From positions 1 to 64,000 of the forward strand of contig NZ_PDOC01000011.1 of NCBI RefSeq assembly GCF_002760655.1: a DNA stretch of 64,000 bases. Reading direction: 5' to 3'. Of this stretch, positions 1 to 7,792 are shown one piece after another (the stretch's first letter is position 1; every line of letters begins with the position of its first letter). Source of the stretch: Massilia eurypsychrophila (GTDB lineage Bacteria; Pseudomonadota; Gammaproteobacteria; Burkholderiales; Burkholderiaceae_D). The notes below the pieces were generated by a model. The model ran no database searches and was not told where the DNA came from. It saw nothing but the letters and a program-made list of their open reading frames with translations. The translations under genes and the position numbers were made by a program.

Positions 1-399
1 GGCTACGTCGAGTGGGCGTTCGCCAAGCGCAACAAGATGTCGCACACCCAGCTGAAAAACAAGGACGGCGTGTTCCTGCAGCCGGACGACGAGAACTTCA
101 AGGCCGCCGCCGCCAACGCCGAGTGGAGCAAGACGCCTGGCTTCGGCGTGGTCCTCACCGACATGTCCGGCAAGGCTGCCTGGCCGATCACCGGCGCGTC
201 GTACATCCTGATGCACAAGACCCAGGCCGACGCCGTCAAGGGCAAGGAAGTGCTCAAGTTCTTCGACTGGGCCTACAAGAACGGCGGCGCTGCAGCCGCT
301 GAACTGGACTACGTCCCGATGCCGCCGTCGGTCGTGACGCAGGTGCAAGGCGCCTGGAAAGCGCAACTGAAGGACACGTCGGGCAAAGCGGTGTATTAA
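1..399 (+). CDS. pstS: Phosphate ABC transporter substrate-binding protein PstS, C-terminal part
   Basis: This is the periplasmic phosphate-binding subunit of the PstSCAB importer, cut by the left window edge. The frame is open from base 1 (GYVEWAFAKRNKM) and ends at TAA. The visible 132 residues match the PstS C-terminal lobe: a YVEWA stretch, then WPITGASYILMHK, then a terminal segment ending in WKAQLKDTSGKAVY. No signal peptide can be seen because the 5' end is missing. Two strong inverted repeats follow the stop, so transcription probably ends there and any pstC/pstA genes are not downstream in this window. The family call is firm; the gene start is not visible. Confidence 0.88.
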   Translation, partial: GYVEWAFAKRNKMSHTQLKNKDGVFLQPDDENFKAAAANAEWSKTPGFGVVLTDMSGKAAWPITGASYILMHKTQADAVKGKEVLKFFDWAYKNGGAAAAELDYVPMPPSVVTQVQGAWKAQLKDTSGKAVY

Positions 400-410
400 T
401 CGAAGCGGCT

Positions 411-433
411 GGCGCGCGGAGACTCCGCGCGCC
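411..433 (+). terminator. GC-rich hairpin after pstS
   Basis: A perfect 10-bp inverted repeat (GGCGCGCGGA / TCCGCGCGCC) with a 3-base loop starts 11 bases after the pstS stop. No run of T follows, so it is a hairpin that may stabilise the 3' end or assist termination, not a classic intrinsic terminator. Confidence 0.5.
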
Positions 434-441
434 ATGGTTGC

Positions 442-497
442 AAGCGGGGACCCATGCTGAGTCGGCACTGTGTGCATGCTCAGCAGGGTCCCCGCTT
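442..497. terminator. Long stem-loop between pstS and the GGDEF/EAL gene
   Basis: The left arm AAGCGGGGACCC plus TGCTGAG pairs with CTCAGCA plus GGGTCCCCGCTT, giving about 19 bp with a single bulged A and a 17-base loop. It is nearly symmetric, so it could act on either strand. It rules out the very upstream start codons for the next gene, because they fall inside the hairpin. Confidence 0.5.
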
Positions 498-601
498 CGT
501 CATATCACCATGTCATTATCCTGAAGCATTTGCCCTGCAAAATGCTAGTTGCGTACGGGAATCAACCGTGCGCTAACTGCAATCCTTGGGCCCACCATAC
601 C

Positions 602-3331
602 GTGAAAACCATCCTGTCCGCCGACGCACCGGCACCTCCCAGGATCTCCGTGTCGATGATGGCGAAGCGCACCGCGCGCCTGCTCGGCAGCCTGCTGTGG
701 CCGCTGCTCGCGCTGCTCGCCTGCGCCACCATCTGGTCGCTTACCATCGCCCGCGCCAACGTCGAATGGGAACGCGCCAACGCCGCCGTCACCAAAGATG
801 CGGGCGCCTATGCCAAGGCGTACGAACAATACGTCACCCGCTCGGTCGGCCAGATGGACCAGGTCACCATGCAGCTCAAGCACAGCTGGGAGCACTCGCG
901 CAACCCGCGCCTGATCGAAGACCTCAAGCGCGACGGCATGTTTACCGACAGCGCCTACGTCGCTGTCAGCATCGTCGACCGCCAGGGCGTGGTGCGCTCC
1001 TCGACGCAGGCTGCCACCGGCGCGCCGAACCTGGCGCACACGCGCCTGTTCGCCCATCACCGCGACAACATTTCAAGCGCGCTCAGAGTCGGCGTGTTGC
1101 CGGGCGAACTGGCCTACAGCCAGGAAGTGGTGCTGTTTACGCGCCGTCTCGACACCGCCGACGACGGCTTCGACGGCGTCGTGGTGCTGGTTGTCGATGC
1201 GCGCTACTTCACGTCGTTTGTCGGCCCGGCCGCGCTGGGCGAGCACGGCATCGTCGCGCTGGTGGGCGCCGACACGCGGCTGCGCATCGAGCAGCGCGGC
1301 GACGGCACCATGGCCGACGGCGGCGCCGCCTCGATCCTGCCGCACAGCGCCGCCACCTGGCGCGGCGCCAGCGGCGTGCAGCTGGTGCAAGGCGACGCCG
1401 GCTTTGCCGACGGCATCGGGCGCGTGCTCGGCTGGCGCCAGTCGAGCGCCTATCCGCTGGTGGCGCTGGTCGGCCTGTCGCACCGCGACGCCGTCGCCGG
1501 CGCCCAGCTGTACTGGCAGGAGGGGCGCACCACGGCGATCCTGGCCAGCGTGTGCCTGCTGCTGGTCGGCTCCCTGGCCGCCGCGTTCTCGGCCCGCGCG
1601 GCCGCGCGCCTGCGCGAGCAGGACGAAGTGCGCAATGCCTACCGTACCGCGACCGAAAGCGCCAACGACGGCTTCTACATGGTCGCGGCGATGCGCGACC
1701 GCCAGGGCAGGATCGTCGACTTTCGCATCGTCGACTGCAACGAGCGCGGCGCGTTCTTCTATGGCATGCAGCGCGACGAACTGGTGGGCACGCGCCTGTC
1801 GCTGATCGACAGCGGCTTGTTCGGCGAGCAGCTGCTGTCGACCTACCGCAAGGCGATGGAGCACGGCTTCCATGAAGACGACCGCCGCATGCCGAGCGAC
1901 AATCGGCTCAACATCCGCTGGGGCCACCGCCGCATCGTGCGGGTCGGCAACGGCCTGGCGGTGACCTTGCAGGACGTCAGCGAGCGCAAGGCGCACGAAG
2001 CGCAGCTCGAACGACTGGCCAATGAAGACAGCCTCACCGGCCTGCCGAACCGCCACTGGATGCTCGAATTCATGCCGCGCGCCATCGACAAGGCGCGCGC
2101 ATCCGGCACCGGGTTCGCCATCCTGTTCATCGACCTCGATGAATTCAAGCAGGTCAACGATTCACAAGGCCACGCGGTCGGCGACCAGCTGCTGCAGGCA
2201 GCCGGGCGGCGCCTGTCGGCCTTGCTGCGCCCGACCGACCACGTAGTGCGCTTCGGCGGCGACGAATTCATCGTGTTGCTCGACCCGTACGATGGCGATC
2301 CGCAGGTGGCGGCGATTGCCGCGCGCATCGTCGCCGCGTTCAACGATCCGTTCGCCATTGCCGACGATGCGCAGGCGGTTGGCGCTTCGGTCGGCATCAG
2401 CGTCTTCCCACGCGACGGCGCCGATGCCGAGACGCTCATCAAACACAGCGACATAGCGATGTACGCCGGCAAGAGCGACGGCAAGGGGCAGTTCCGCTTT
2501 TTCGATCCGGCGCTGTCGGCCACGCTGAAAAGCAAGGCGCGCCTCAAGCACGGCCTGCTCGAAGCGATCGAGCGCGAGCAGTTCACCTTGTACTACCAGC
2601 CGCGCGTCGACACCCACACCGGCGAATTGCTCAGCATGGAAGCGCTGCTGCGCTGGCGCCATCCGGCGCTGGGCATGGTCTCGCCGGCCGAGTTCATTCC
2701 GCTGGCCGAAGCGAGCGGCCTGATCCTGCGCATCGGCGAAATGGTGATCGACATGGCGTGCGCCCAGCTCGCCGCGTGGCAGCGCGCCGGCGCGCGCGTC
2801 GTGCCGGTGTCGATCAACGTGTCGCCCAAGCAGTTCAAGCGCGGCGGCGTCAAGCATCAGCTGACGGCCGCGCTGCACCGCCATGGCGTCGCAGCCGCGC
2901 TGCTGGAGGTGGAAATTACCGAGTCGGCCATGATGGGCGACCAAGATGAAATCATCGCCGAACTGGCCGCCATCCGCTCGCTCGGCGTCAAGCTGCACGT
3001 CGACGATTTCGGTACCGGCTATTCGTCGCTGTCGCAGCTGCAGCGCCTGCGCATGGACGTGCTCAAGGTCGACCGCGCGTTCACCGCCGAACTGGGCACG
3101 TCGCGCGAAGGGCGGGTGTTCTTCCAGGCGATCGTGTCGATGGCGCATGCGCTGGAAATGTCGGTCGTGGCCGAAGGCGTCGAAACTGAACAGCAGCTCG
3201 ATATTCTGCGTGCGCTCAAGTGCAACGAGGTGCAAGGCTACTTCATTGCGCGGCCAATGCCGGCCGACGACATGCAAGTGATGATGGAGCGGCGCTTCCT
3301 GCTGCAACCGGTCGAGACGATGGATGCCTGA
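602..3331 (+). CDS. Membrane-bound GGDEF/EAL c-di-GMP turnover protein with periplasmic sensor and PAS domain
   Basis: This protein makes and/or degrades cyclic di-GMP at the inner membrane. Order from the start at 602 (GTG): a transmembrane helix near residues 25-45, a periplasmic sensor region (likely dCACHE type) to about 305, a second helix near 310-330, a PAS domain, GGDEF at about 552-556 and EAL at about 680. The GGDEF core is intact and has an RPTD inhibitory I-site five residues before it. The EAL half keeps EALLRW, DDFGTGYSSL and VVAEGVET, so both activities look possible. Start choice is uncertain: GTG 602 gives MKTILSADAPAPP, while ATG 656 or 659 gives a shorter leader with a weak AGGAT upstream. 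It has no operon partner. Confidence 0.85.
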   Translation: MKTILSADAPAPPRISVSMMAKRTARLLGSLLWPLLALLACATIWSLTIARANVEWERANAAVTKDAGAYAKAYEQYVTRSVGQMDQVTMQLKHSWEHSRNPRLIEDLKRDGMFTDSAYVAVSIVDRQGVVRSSTQAATGAPNLAHTRLFAHHRDNISSALRVGVLPGELAYSQEVVLFTRRLDTADDGFDGVVVLVVDARYFTSFVGPAALGEHGIVALVGADTRLRIEQRGDGTMADGGAASILPHSAATWRGASGVQLVQGDAGFADGIGRVLGWRQSSAYPLVALVGLSHRDAVAGAQLYWQEGRTTAILASVCLLLVGSLAAAFSARAAARLREQDEVRNAYRTATESANDGFYMVAAMRDRQGRIVDFRIVDCNERGAFFYGMQRDELVGTRLSLIDSGLFGEQLLSTYRKAMEHGFHEDDRRMPSDNRLNIRWGHRRIVRVGNGLAVTLQDVSERKAHEAQLERLANEDSLTGLPNRHWMLEFMPRAIDKARASGTGFAILFIDLDEFKQVNDSQGHAVGDQLLQAAGRRLSALLRPTDHVVRFGGDEFIVLLDPYDGDPQVAAIAARIVAAFNDPFAIADDAQAVGASVGISVFPRDGADAETLIKHSDIAMYAGKSDGKGQFRFFDPALSATLKSKARLKHGLLEAIEREQFTLYYQPRVDTHTGELLSMEALLRWRHPALGMVSPAEFIPLAEASGLILRIGEMVIDMACAQLAAWQRAGARVVPVSINVSPKQFKRGGVKHQLTAALHRHGVAAALLEVEITESAMMGDQDEIIAELAAIRSLGVKLHVDDFGTGYSSLSQLQRLRMDVLKVDRAFTAELGTSREGRVFFQAIVSMAHALEMSVVAEGVETEQQLDILRALKCNEVQGYFIARPMPADDMQVMMERRFLLQPVETMDA

Positions 3332-3382
3332 TGCTGCAACTCAGGAATAATTTTTAACGCAATGCCTTCAGGAGACGACAAG

Positions 3383-3793
3383 ATGACAGCTTCAACACGC
3401 AAGCCGGCGGCGACGCCGGCAGCACCGACAGAGGCCGCCACACCTGCAGCACCGGCACGGCGCCGCGCCGCCGCTAAAACGGTGGTGAAGCTGGCCCCAA
3501 AGCCAGCGGCGACGCCAGCCGCAGCGCCGGCCGCCGTCGCGGCCGCCCCCAAACGCAAGCTCCACGAAAAGCGGATCCGGACCAGTTTTGCCCTGCCCGA
3601 AAGCCAGATCGTCCTGCTGGTCGAACTGAAGAAACGATGCCTTGAGTTCGGCATGAACGTCAAGAAGGGCGAGCTGTTGACGGCCGGCCTGCAGTTGCTG
3701 AAGTATCTGCCCGATACGGCGCTGGAAGCGGCGGTGCTGCCATCGATGCGAGCCGGGCGCAAGAACGCGCCGGTGAAGAAGCGCAAGAAGTAA
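3383..3793 (+). CDS. Ala/Pro/Lys-rich protein with ribbon-helix-helix-like C-terminal half
   Basis: A 136-residue basic protein. Residues 1-55 are a low-complexity Ala/Pro/Lys tail resembling histone H1-like or AlgP-like proteins. The second half has the pattern of a ribbon-helix-helix fold: a short strand (RIRTSFALPE), then a helix ending in KKRCLEFGMNV, then KGELLTAGLQLLKYL. It ends in a lysine-rich tail. The start at 3383 is set by AGGAG 8 bases upstream; the earlier in-frame ATG at 3362 lies before that site. DNA binding is an inference from charge and predicted fold. The gene stands alone between the c-di-GMP gene and a glycosyltransferase. I cannot name its target. Confidence 0.6.
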   Translation: MTASTRKPAATPAAPTEAATPAAPARRRAAAKTVVKLAPKPAATPAAAPAAVAAAPKRKLHEKRIRTSFALPESQIVLLVELKKRCLEFGMNVKKGELLTAGLQLLKYLPDTALEAAVLPSMRAGRKNAPVKKRKK

Positions 3794-3883
3794 GCCTGCA
3801 TGGACGGAATGCGCGGTGGCGATGTCATCGGTCTGTCACCGCGGCCAGCTAGAATCGAGCGGCTTTCTCCTCACCAGGCAGAC

Positions 3884-5017
3884 ATGACCCCAACCACAAT
3901 CTTGATGCTGAGCGCCTCGGCCGGCACTGGCCACACCCGCGCGGCCGAAGCGCTGCGCGTGCATGCGGCGATGGCCGGCGGCGAGCTGGAGGCGGTCCAC
4001 CTCGACGTCCTGCAGTTTGTCACGCCGCTGCTGCGGGCGATCTATACCGATGTCTACAATCTGCTCGTCGGGCGGGCGCCGGGGCTGTGGAGCCGCCTGT
4101 ACCGCGCCACCGATCGCGCCAGGCCGCGCGGCCGGGCGCACAAGATCCGGCGCTGGGCCGAGCGCATCAGCAGCCGGGCCTTGCTGCGCGAAGTGGCGCA
4201 GCGCCGGCCGGACCTGATCATCTGCACCCACTTCCTGCCAGCGGAGATGCTGTCGCCGCTGTGCGGCAGCGGCGCCCTCGCTTGTCCGGTCTGGGTGCAG
4301 GTGACGGACTTCGACCTGCACCAGATGTGGGTGCACGACCATATCGCCGGCTATTTCGCGCCAAACGATGAAGTCGCCTTCCGGCTGCGCGAACGCGGCA
4401 TCGCCGCCGCGGCGATCCACGTCACCGGCATTCCCATCATGCCGGCGTTCTCGCACCAGTTCGACCGCCGCGGCTGCGCGCGCGCGCTGCAGATCCAGCC
4501 GCAGATGATGACGGTGCTGCTGATGGGGGGCGGGACAGGCTTGGGCAGCGTGATTCAGATCGCCGAACGCCTGCTGGCGCTGCACATCAATTTTCAGATC
4601 ATTGCGCTGGCCGGAAAAAGCGCATCGACGCTGGCCGCGCTGCGCGAGCTGGCGGCGCGCCATCCGGGCAGGCTGACGCCGCATGGCTACACCGGCCATA
4701 TCGAGCGGCTGATGGCCTGCTCCGACCTGGTCGTGACCAAACCGGGCGGACTGACGACGGCCGAGTCGCTGGCGATGGGCTTGCCGATGATCGTCATCGC
4801 ACCGATTCCCGGCCAGGAAGAGCACAACGCCAATTACCTGCTCGAGCGCGGCGTGGCGCTGAAAGCCTTCGACATGGTGACCCTGGAATATCGGATCCGA
4901 TATTTGATGGGGCATCCGGCCAAGCTCGAGGACATGCGCAGCAAGGCGAGGGCGCTGGGCCGTCCGGAAGCTGCGCGCGCGGTGCTCGACACGGTCATGG
5001 CGAAGTTGCACGCATGA
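3884..5017 (+). CDS. MGDG synthase / MurG-type glycosyltransferase
   Basis: A 377-residue GT-B glycosyltransferase of the family of processive diacylglycerol glucosyltransferases and MGDG synthases, probably adding a sugar from a nucleotide donor to a membrane lipid. The N-terminal acceptor domain starts with LMLSASAGTGHTRAAEAL, the family hallmark. The C-terminal donor domain has MGGGTGLGS, a TKPGGLTTAESLAMG nucleotide-sugar loop and PGQEEHNANYL. ATG 3884 was chosen because the homology begins there; upstream residues look untranslated. Its stop overlaps the next start (ATGA), so the two are translationally coupled. The exact lipid acceptor cannot be told from sequence. Confidence 0.78.
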   Translation: MTPTTILMLSASAGTGHTRAAEALRVHAAMAGGELEAVHLDVLQFVTPLLRAIYTDVYNLLVGRAPGLWSRLYRATDRARPRGRAHKIRRWAERISSRALLREVAQRRPDLIICTHFLPAEMLSPLCGSGALACPVWVQVTDFDLHQMWVHDHIAGYFAPNDEVAFRLRERGIAAAAIHVTGIPIMPAFSHQFDRRGCARALQIQPQMMTVLLMGGGTGLGSVIQIAERLLALHINFQIIALAGKSASTLAALRELAARHPGRLTPHGYTGHIERLMACSDLVVTKPGGLTTAESLAMGLPMIVIAPIPGQEEHNANYLLERGVALKAFDMVTLEYRIRYLMGHPAKLEDMRSKARALGRPEAARAVLDTVMAKLHA

Positions 5018-5472
5018 CGCCGCAAGGATTGCAGTTGGCGCTGACGGTGGGGTTTGTCGTGGTCCTCGCCTATTTTTTCGCCAAGGTGGAGATTCATATC
5101 GAAGGCGATGCGGGCTGGGCGGCGAATCTGCCGACATGGCGGATCGAATCGCACTGGCTGCTCGATATTTTGTGGGGCGGGCGCGCGATGACCGGCTACC
5201 ATGCCTGGGTATTCCCGTTCATCGCGCTCAGCTTTCACGCCCCGATCTTCTTTACGGCGGCGTGGTCCTGGCAAATGGAAGCGCGCATTCTTGCGGCAAT
5301 CATGCTGTTCTGGATTGCCGAGGACTTCCTCTGGTTCATCATCAATCCGGCGTTCGGATTGCGCCGCTTTCGCGCCCGGTTCGTGCCCTGGCATAAGCAC
5401 TGGGTGTGCGGCGCGCCGGTCGACTACTGGATTTTTTCCAGCGCCAGCGCGGCGCTGTTCGCGTATTCGTAG
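5014..5472 (+). CDS. Conserved small integral membrane protein coupled to the glycosyltransferase
   Basis: A 152-residue protein with about four hydrophobic segments (near residues 7-23, 60-78, 88-108 and 137-150) rich in Trp and aromatic residues. It starts at the ATGA that overlaps the glycosyltransferase stop, so the pair is almost certainly co-translated. No enzymatic motif is visible. The coupling suggests it helps with the same lipid or envelope modification, for example as a membrane partner, but this is inference. It is convergent with the HAD hydrolase gene, 15 bases away. Confidence 0.6.
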   Translation: MTPQGLQLALTVGFVVVLAYFFAKVEIHIEGDAGWAANLPTWRIESHWLLDILWGGRAMTGYHAWVFPFIALSFHAPIFFTAAWSWQMEARILAAIMLFWIAEDFLWFIINPAFGLRRFRARFVPWHKHWVCGAPVDYWIFSSASAALFAYS

Positions 5473-5487
5473 TGAGCGGTGGGCGCT

Positions 5488-6174
5488 TCAGGCGAATGGC
5501 AGATCGAGCGCGTGGCTTACGCGCACGCACAGTTCCGTCGACGTGCGCGCAATAACTTCCCGCGGCACCGCGAATTTCTCGGTCAGCCGGTCGTGATCCT
5601 CGAAGCCGTATGACACCATGAACGGGTGCATGCCGGTGCTGATGGCCGCGTGATAATCCTTGAATTCGTCGCCGCACACGTAGGCGCGGGCGGGGTTGAC
5701 GTCGAAGCGCTCGCGCGTGAGCCGGAATTGCGCCGTCTTGCCCTGGCTGAGCGGGACGTGGTCAAAGAAATCGAATTCGCCGACATCGATGTCGTGGCGC
5801 GCGAACAGCAGGCGCAGCGTTTCGAGCGGCTCGTTGGTGACGTTGCGGGTGACGAGGCCGACGACGACATCAGGCGCCGCGATCAGCGATTTGATCAGGT
5901 CGGCGATCCCCGGATAAAGGCTGGCCTCTGAGCGGTACACTTCGGTGAGCGACGCGACGATTTTCTTGCGGCCGCGCTGGCGCATGTTTTTCTTGATAAT
6001 CGACGGGAATTCCTTCAGGCCGCCCAGGTACTTGAAGAGATGGTGGCGCTTTTGAAAGCTCTTTTCCGCGCCGAGCGTCATGCCGTTGAGCGCGAACGCC
6101 TGTTCGATCGCCGGGTAGGCATCGATGGTGGTTCCGTCCGCATCGAGGATGATGAGTCGCTTATTCTGGAACAT
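5488..6174 (-). CDS. HAD-superfamily hydrolase
   Basis: A 228-residue cytosolic haloacid dehalogenase-type phosphatase. Motif I is present near the N-terminus as ILDADGTTID (nucleophile and acid/base Asp). Motif II corresponds to GLVTRN, motif III to the Lys of SQGKTAQF, and motif IV to YVCGDEFKDYHAA. The cap region is inserted after motif I, as in the phosphoglycolate-phosphatase-like subfamily. ATG 6174 is chosen because GAGGAAATC precedes it; the longer open frame upstream lacks homology. The substrate cannot be predicted. It lies alone, divergent from a small membrane protein. Confidence 0.78.
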   Translation of the reverse strand: MFQNKRLIILDADGTTIDAYPAIEQAFALNGMTLGAEKSFQKRHHLFKYLGGLKEFPSIIKKNMRQRGRKKIVASLTEVYRSEASLYPGIADLIKSLIAAPDVVVGLVTRNVTNEPLETLRLLFARHDIDVGEFDFFDHVPLSQGKTAQFRLTRERFDVNPARAYVCGDEFKDYHAAISTGMHPFMVSYGFEDHDRLTEKFAVPREVIARTSTELCVRVSHALDLPFA

Positions 6175-6314
6175 GATTTCCTCAGGGCCGGCTGCGTGAT
6201 CTGGCCATTCTGGAGACTGCGCATGACAGGTTGATGACATGGGGTCGGCCAAATAGTGCGCAGGTGTGGAGATGTGTGCATTTTCGCTGCTGAGTTCACT
6301 GTAGAATTTCCGTC

Positions 6315-6656
6315 ATGACACTTCAGCGCAAACTTCGCATCGCAAACATCCTCATGCTGGTAGGGATATTACCGCTGGTTCTCGGCATCAGCTGGATAGT
6401 ATCGGGAATCGTTTATGCTCAACAGCACAAAGGGCAAATGGGCGGATCCGATGCATTTCTGATGATCGGCGTGCTCATTGTCACTTATGCCTTCGCGTTG
6501 CTGCTAGGTGGTGGAAGTTTGATATGGTCGGCAGTGGTGGCCAGACGAAACGCTGGAATACGCGCGACCGCCTCAAAAATCATCAGGATAAGCGTCTGGT
6601 TTATGCTGGCGGCTCCGCTCGTATGGTATTTTGGATTGGCGCTGACACTACTTTAA
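6315..6656 (+). CDS. Small three-helix membrane protein, unknown function
   Basis: A 113-residue protein with three hydrophobic segments: around residues 10-35 (ILMLVGILPLVLGISW), 48-72 and 92-112. There is no recognisable domain. Codon use is less GC-biased than in its neighbours. It sits at the left edge of a lower-GC patch that continues to about 7.8 kb, which may be acquired DNA. No good ribosome-binding site is visible upstream of the ATG. I do not recognise a family. Confidence 0.5.
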   Translation: MTLQRKLRIANILMLVGILPLVLGISWIVSGIVYAQQHKGQMGGSDAFLMIGVLIVTYAFALLLGGGSLIWSAVVARRNAGIRATASKIIRISVWFMLAAPLVWYFGLALTLL

Positions 6657-6758
6657 AGCGCGCTGCAATCGTTTCGTCAAGAGGCGCGCTGCGCCCTCAG
6701 CCTGGTAATCATGGCGTCTCAAGTTGGGCTAACGCCGCTGGCGCTGTCCGCCTTCTGT

Positions 6759-7454
6759 TCAGCTGTCAGATGGCAGCGCGCCCAGTGTCTCGACAATCGC
6801 GTTCTGAAACCTCTCTGGCTCGTCTTGATGTATTTGATGTCCAGATTTTTCGAACAAAAACAGGGCTTTTCGCGGGGCCTTCAATTCCATGAAGTACGCC
6901 TGCGCGATGCCTGTGGACGTTTGAATATCATTTTTGCCGACCAAAAAAAATACCGGCACGGAAACCTTTTTCAATGTCTTGGGTAGGTCGATGCTCATGA
7001 CTTCGTTCCACACGGGCGACCATGTTTTGGACCACGCGAGAAATCCGTTTTTGAAGTCGCTACTCAGGGCAAATTCTTTGCCATCTTTATGGAAACGCCA
7101 CTTTCTCGGATAAAACATGTCTTCGTCGATCTTGAAGGGAATGCTGATCTTGGCAAGCTCGTCGCTTGCAACAGCATTGTCTTTAAAGTGAGCTTTCAAC
7201 GCGCCTAGCAATTCCTTTTCGCTAGCCAACTGGCTGATGACGGGATTGGCAGCGAAGTACGCGTGCAGAAGTTCCGGATGAATTCTAACGATATGAAAAC
7301 CAAGCACGTTGCCCCAGGAACTGCCGAGCAAATACACTTTATCGTGCTTCAACTGCTTCCTGAGGAACTGGATGACCTGAACAGTATCCATTTCCATTTG
7401 CTCAACTGAGGGTTGGGTAGGGGAATCATTCAGTTTCAACGTCAACCGGCACAT
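6759..7454 (-). pseudogene. Alpha/beta hydrolase (prolyl aminopeptidase-like), N-terminus missing
   Basis: The 231 residues carry the nucleophile elbow GSSWGN (GxSxG), the acid in LVGKND and the catalytic His in SGHQIHQ. They therefore cover the fold from strand 5 to the end. The family's first 70-100 residues, with the oxyanion-hole HG and the DQRG motif, are absent. Upstream codons on this strand (QTVRRHE) have no similarity to that region. The base composition is clearly lower in GC than flanking genes. The likely reading is a truncated remnant of an acquired hydrolase of the proline iminopeptidase group. A short active enzyme cannot be excluded, but loss of the oxyanion hole argues against it. 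Confidence 0.6.
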
Positions 7455-7702
7455 TTCGTGACGTCGGACCGTCTGTACTCTGCGCTTGGCTAGTACCGAA
7501 TGGGGCTAGCACTGCGAGCAAAACACCTAACTAATACGCATATTATTCTCATCAATTCTCGCTAGTCCAGGTCAATTTCCCAATTGTAAACGCGCCCGCT
7601 GTTTAGTGAGGCTGGAAATGATTGGCCATCAACTTTAGCGGCTCGTGTTTCGAACCGAATGGCTCGCAGTCTATGAATCTCGGCAAGGTGAGCAACGTCG
7701 AT

Positions 7703-7731
7703 TTGACAAAATATCTATTTATAGATATTAT
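7703..7731 (+). promoter_or_regulatory. Sigma-70 promoter for the serine hydrolase gene
   Basis: TTGACA at 7703-7708 and TATTAT at 7726-7731 are separated by exactly 17 bases, a near-consensus housekeeping promoter 62 bases before the ATG at 7793. It is the only clear feature in the 338-base gene-free stretch 7455-7792, which is AT-rich compared with the rest of the window. Confidence 0.7.
7710..7729. promoter_or_regulatory. Palindromic operator candidate inside the promoter spacer
   Basis: AATATCTA and TAGATATT form a perfect 8-bp inverted repeat around TTTA. It fills the spacer between the -35 and -10 boxes and overlaps the -10 start. A repressor bound here would block RNA polymerase. The regulator is unknown; the adjacent DauR/YheO-type gene at 8959 is one candidate. 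Confidence 0.5.
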
Positions 7732-7792
7732 GTCTCGCATAGTGCCATTGTGCTACTTGATTTATGTTTTTACTTGGCAAACTGGATGATCA

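Noticed and set aside
470-601. Longer N-terminus of the GGDEF/EAL protein starting at GTG 470
   Set aside because: The extra codons lie within the downstream arm and loop of a strong hairpin and encode no signal or domain.
6524-6892. 122-residue plus-strand frame after the small membrane protein
   Set aside because: It overlaps the end of the membrane protein in another frame and the antisense of the truncated hydrolase, with no domain.
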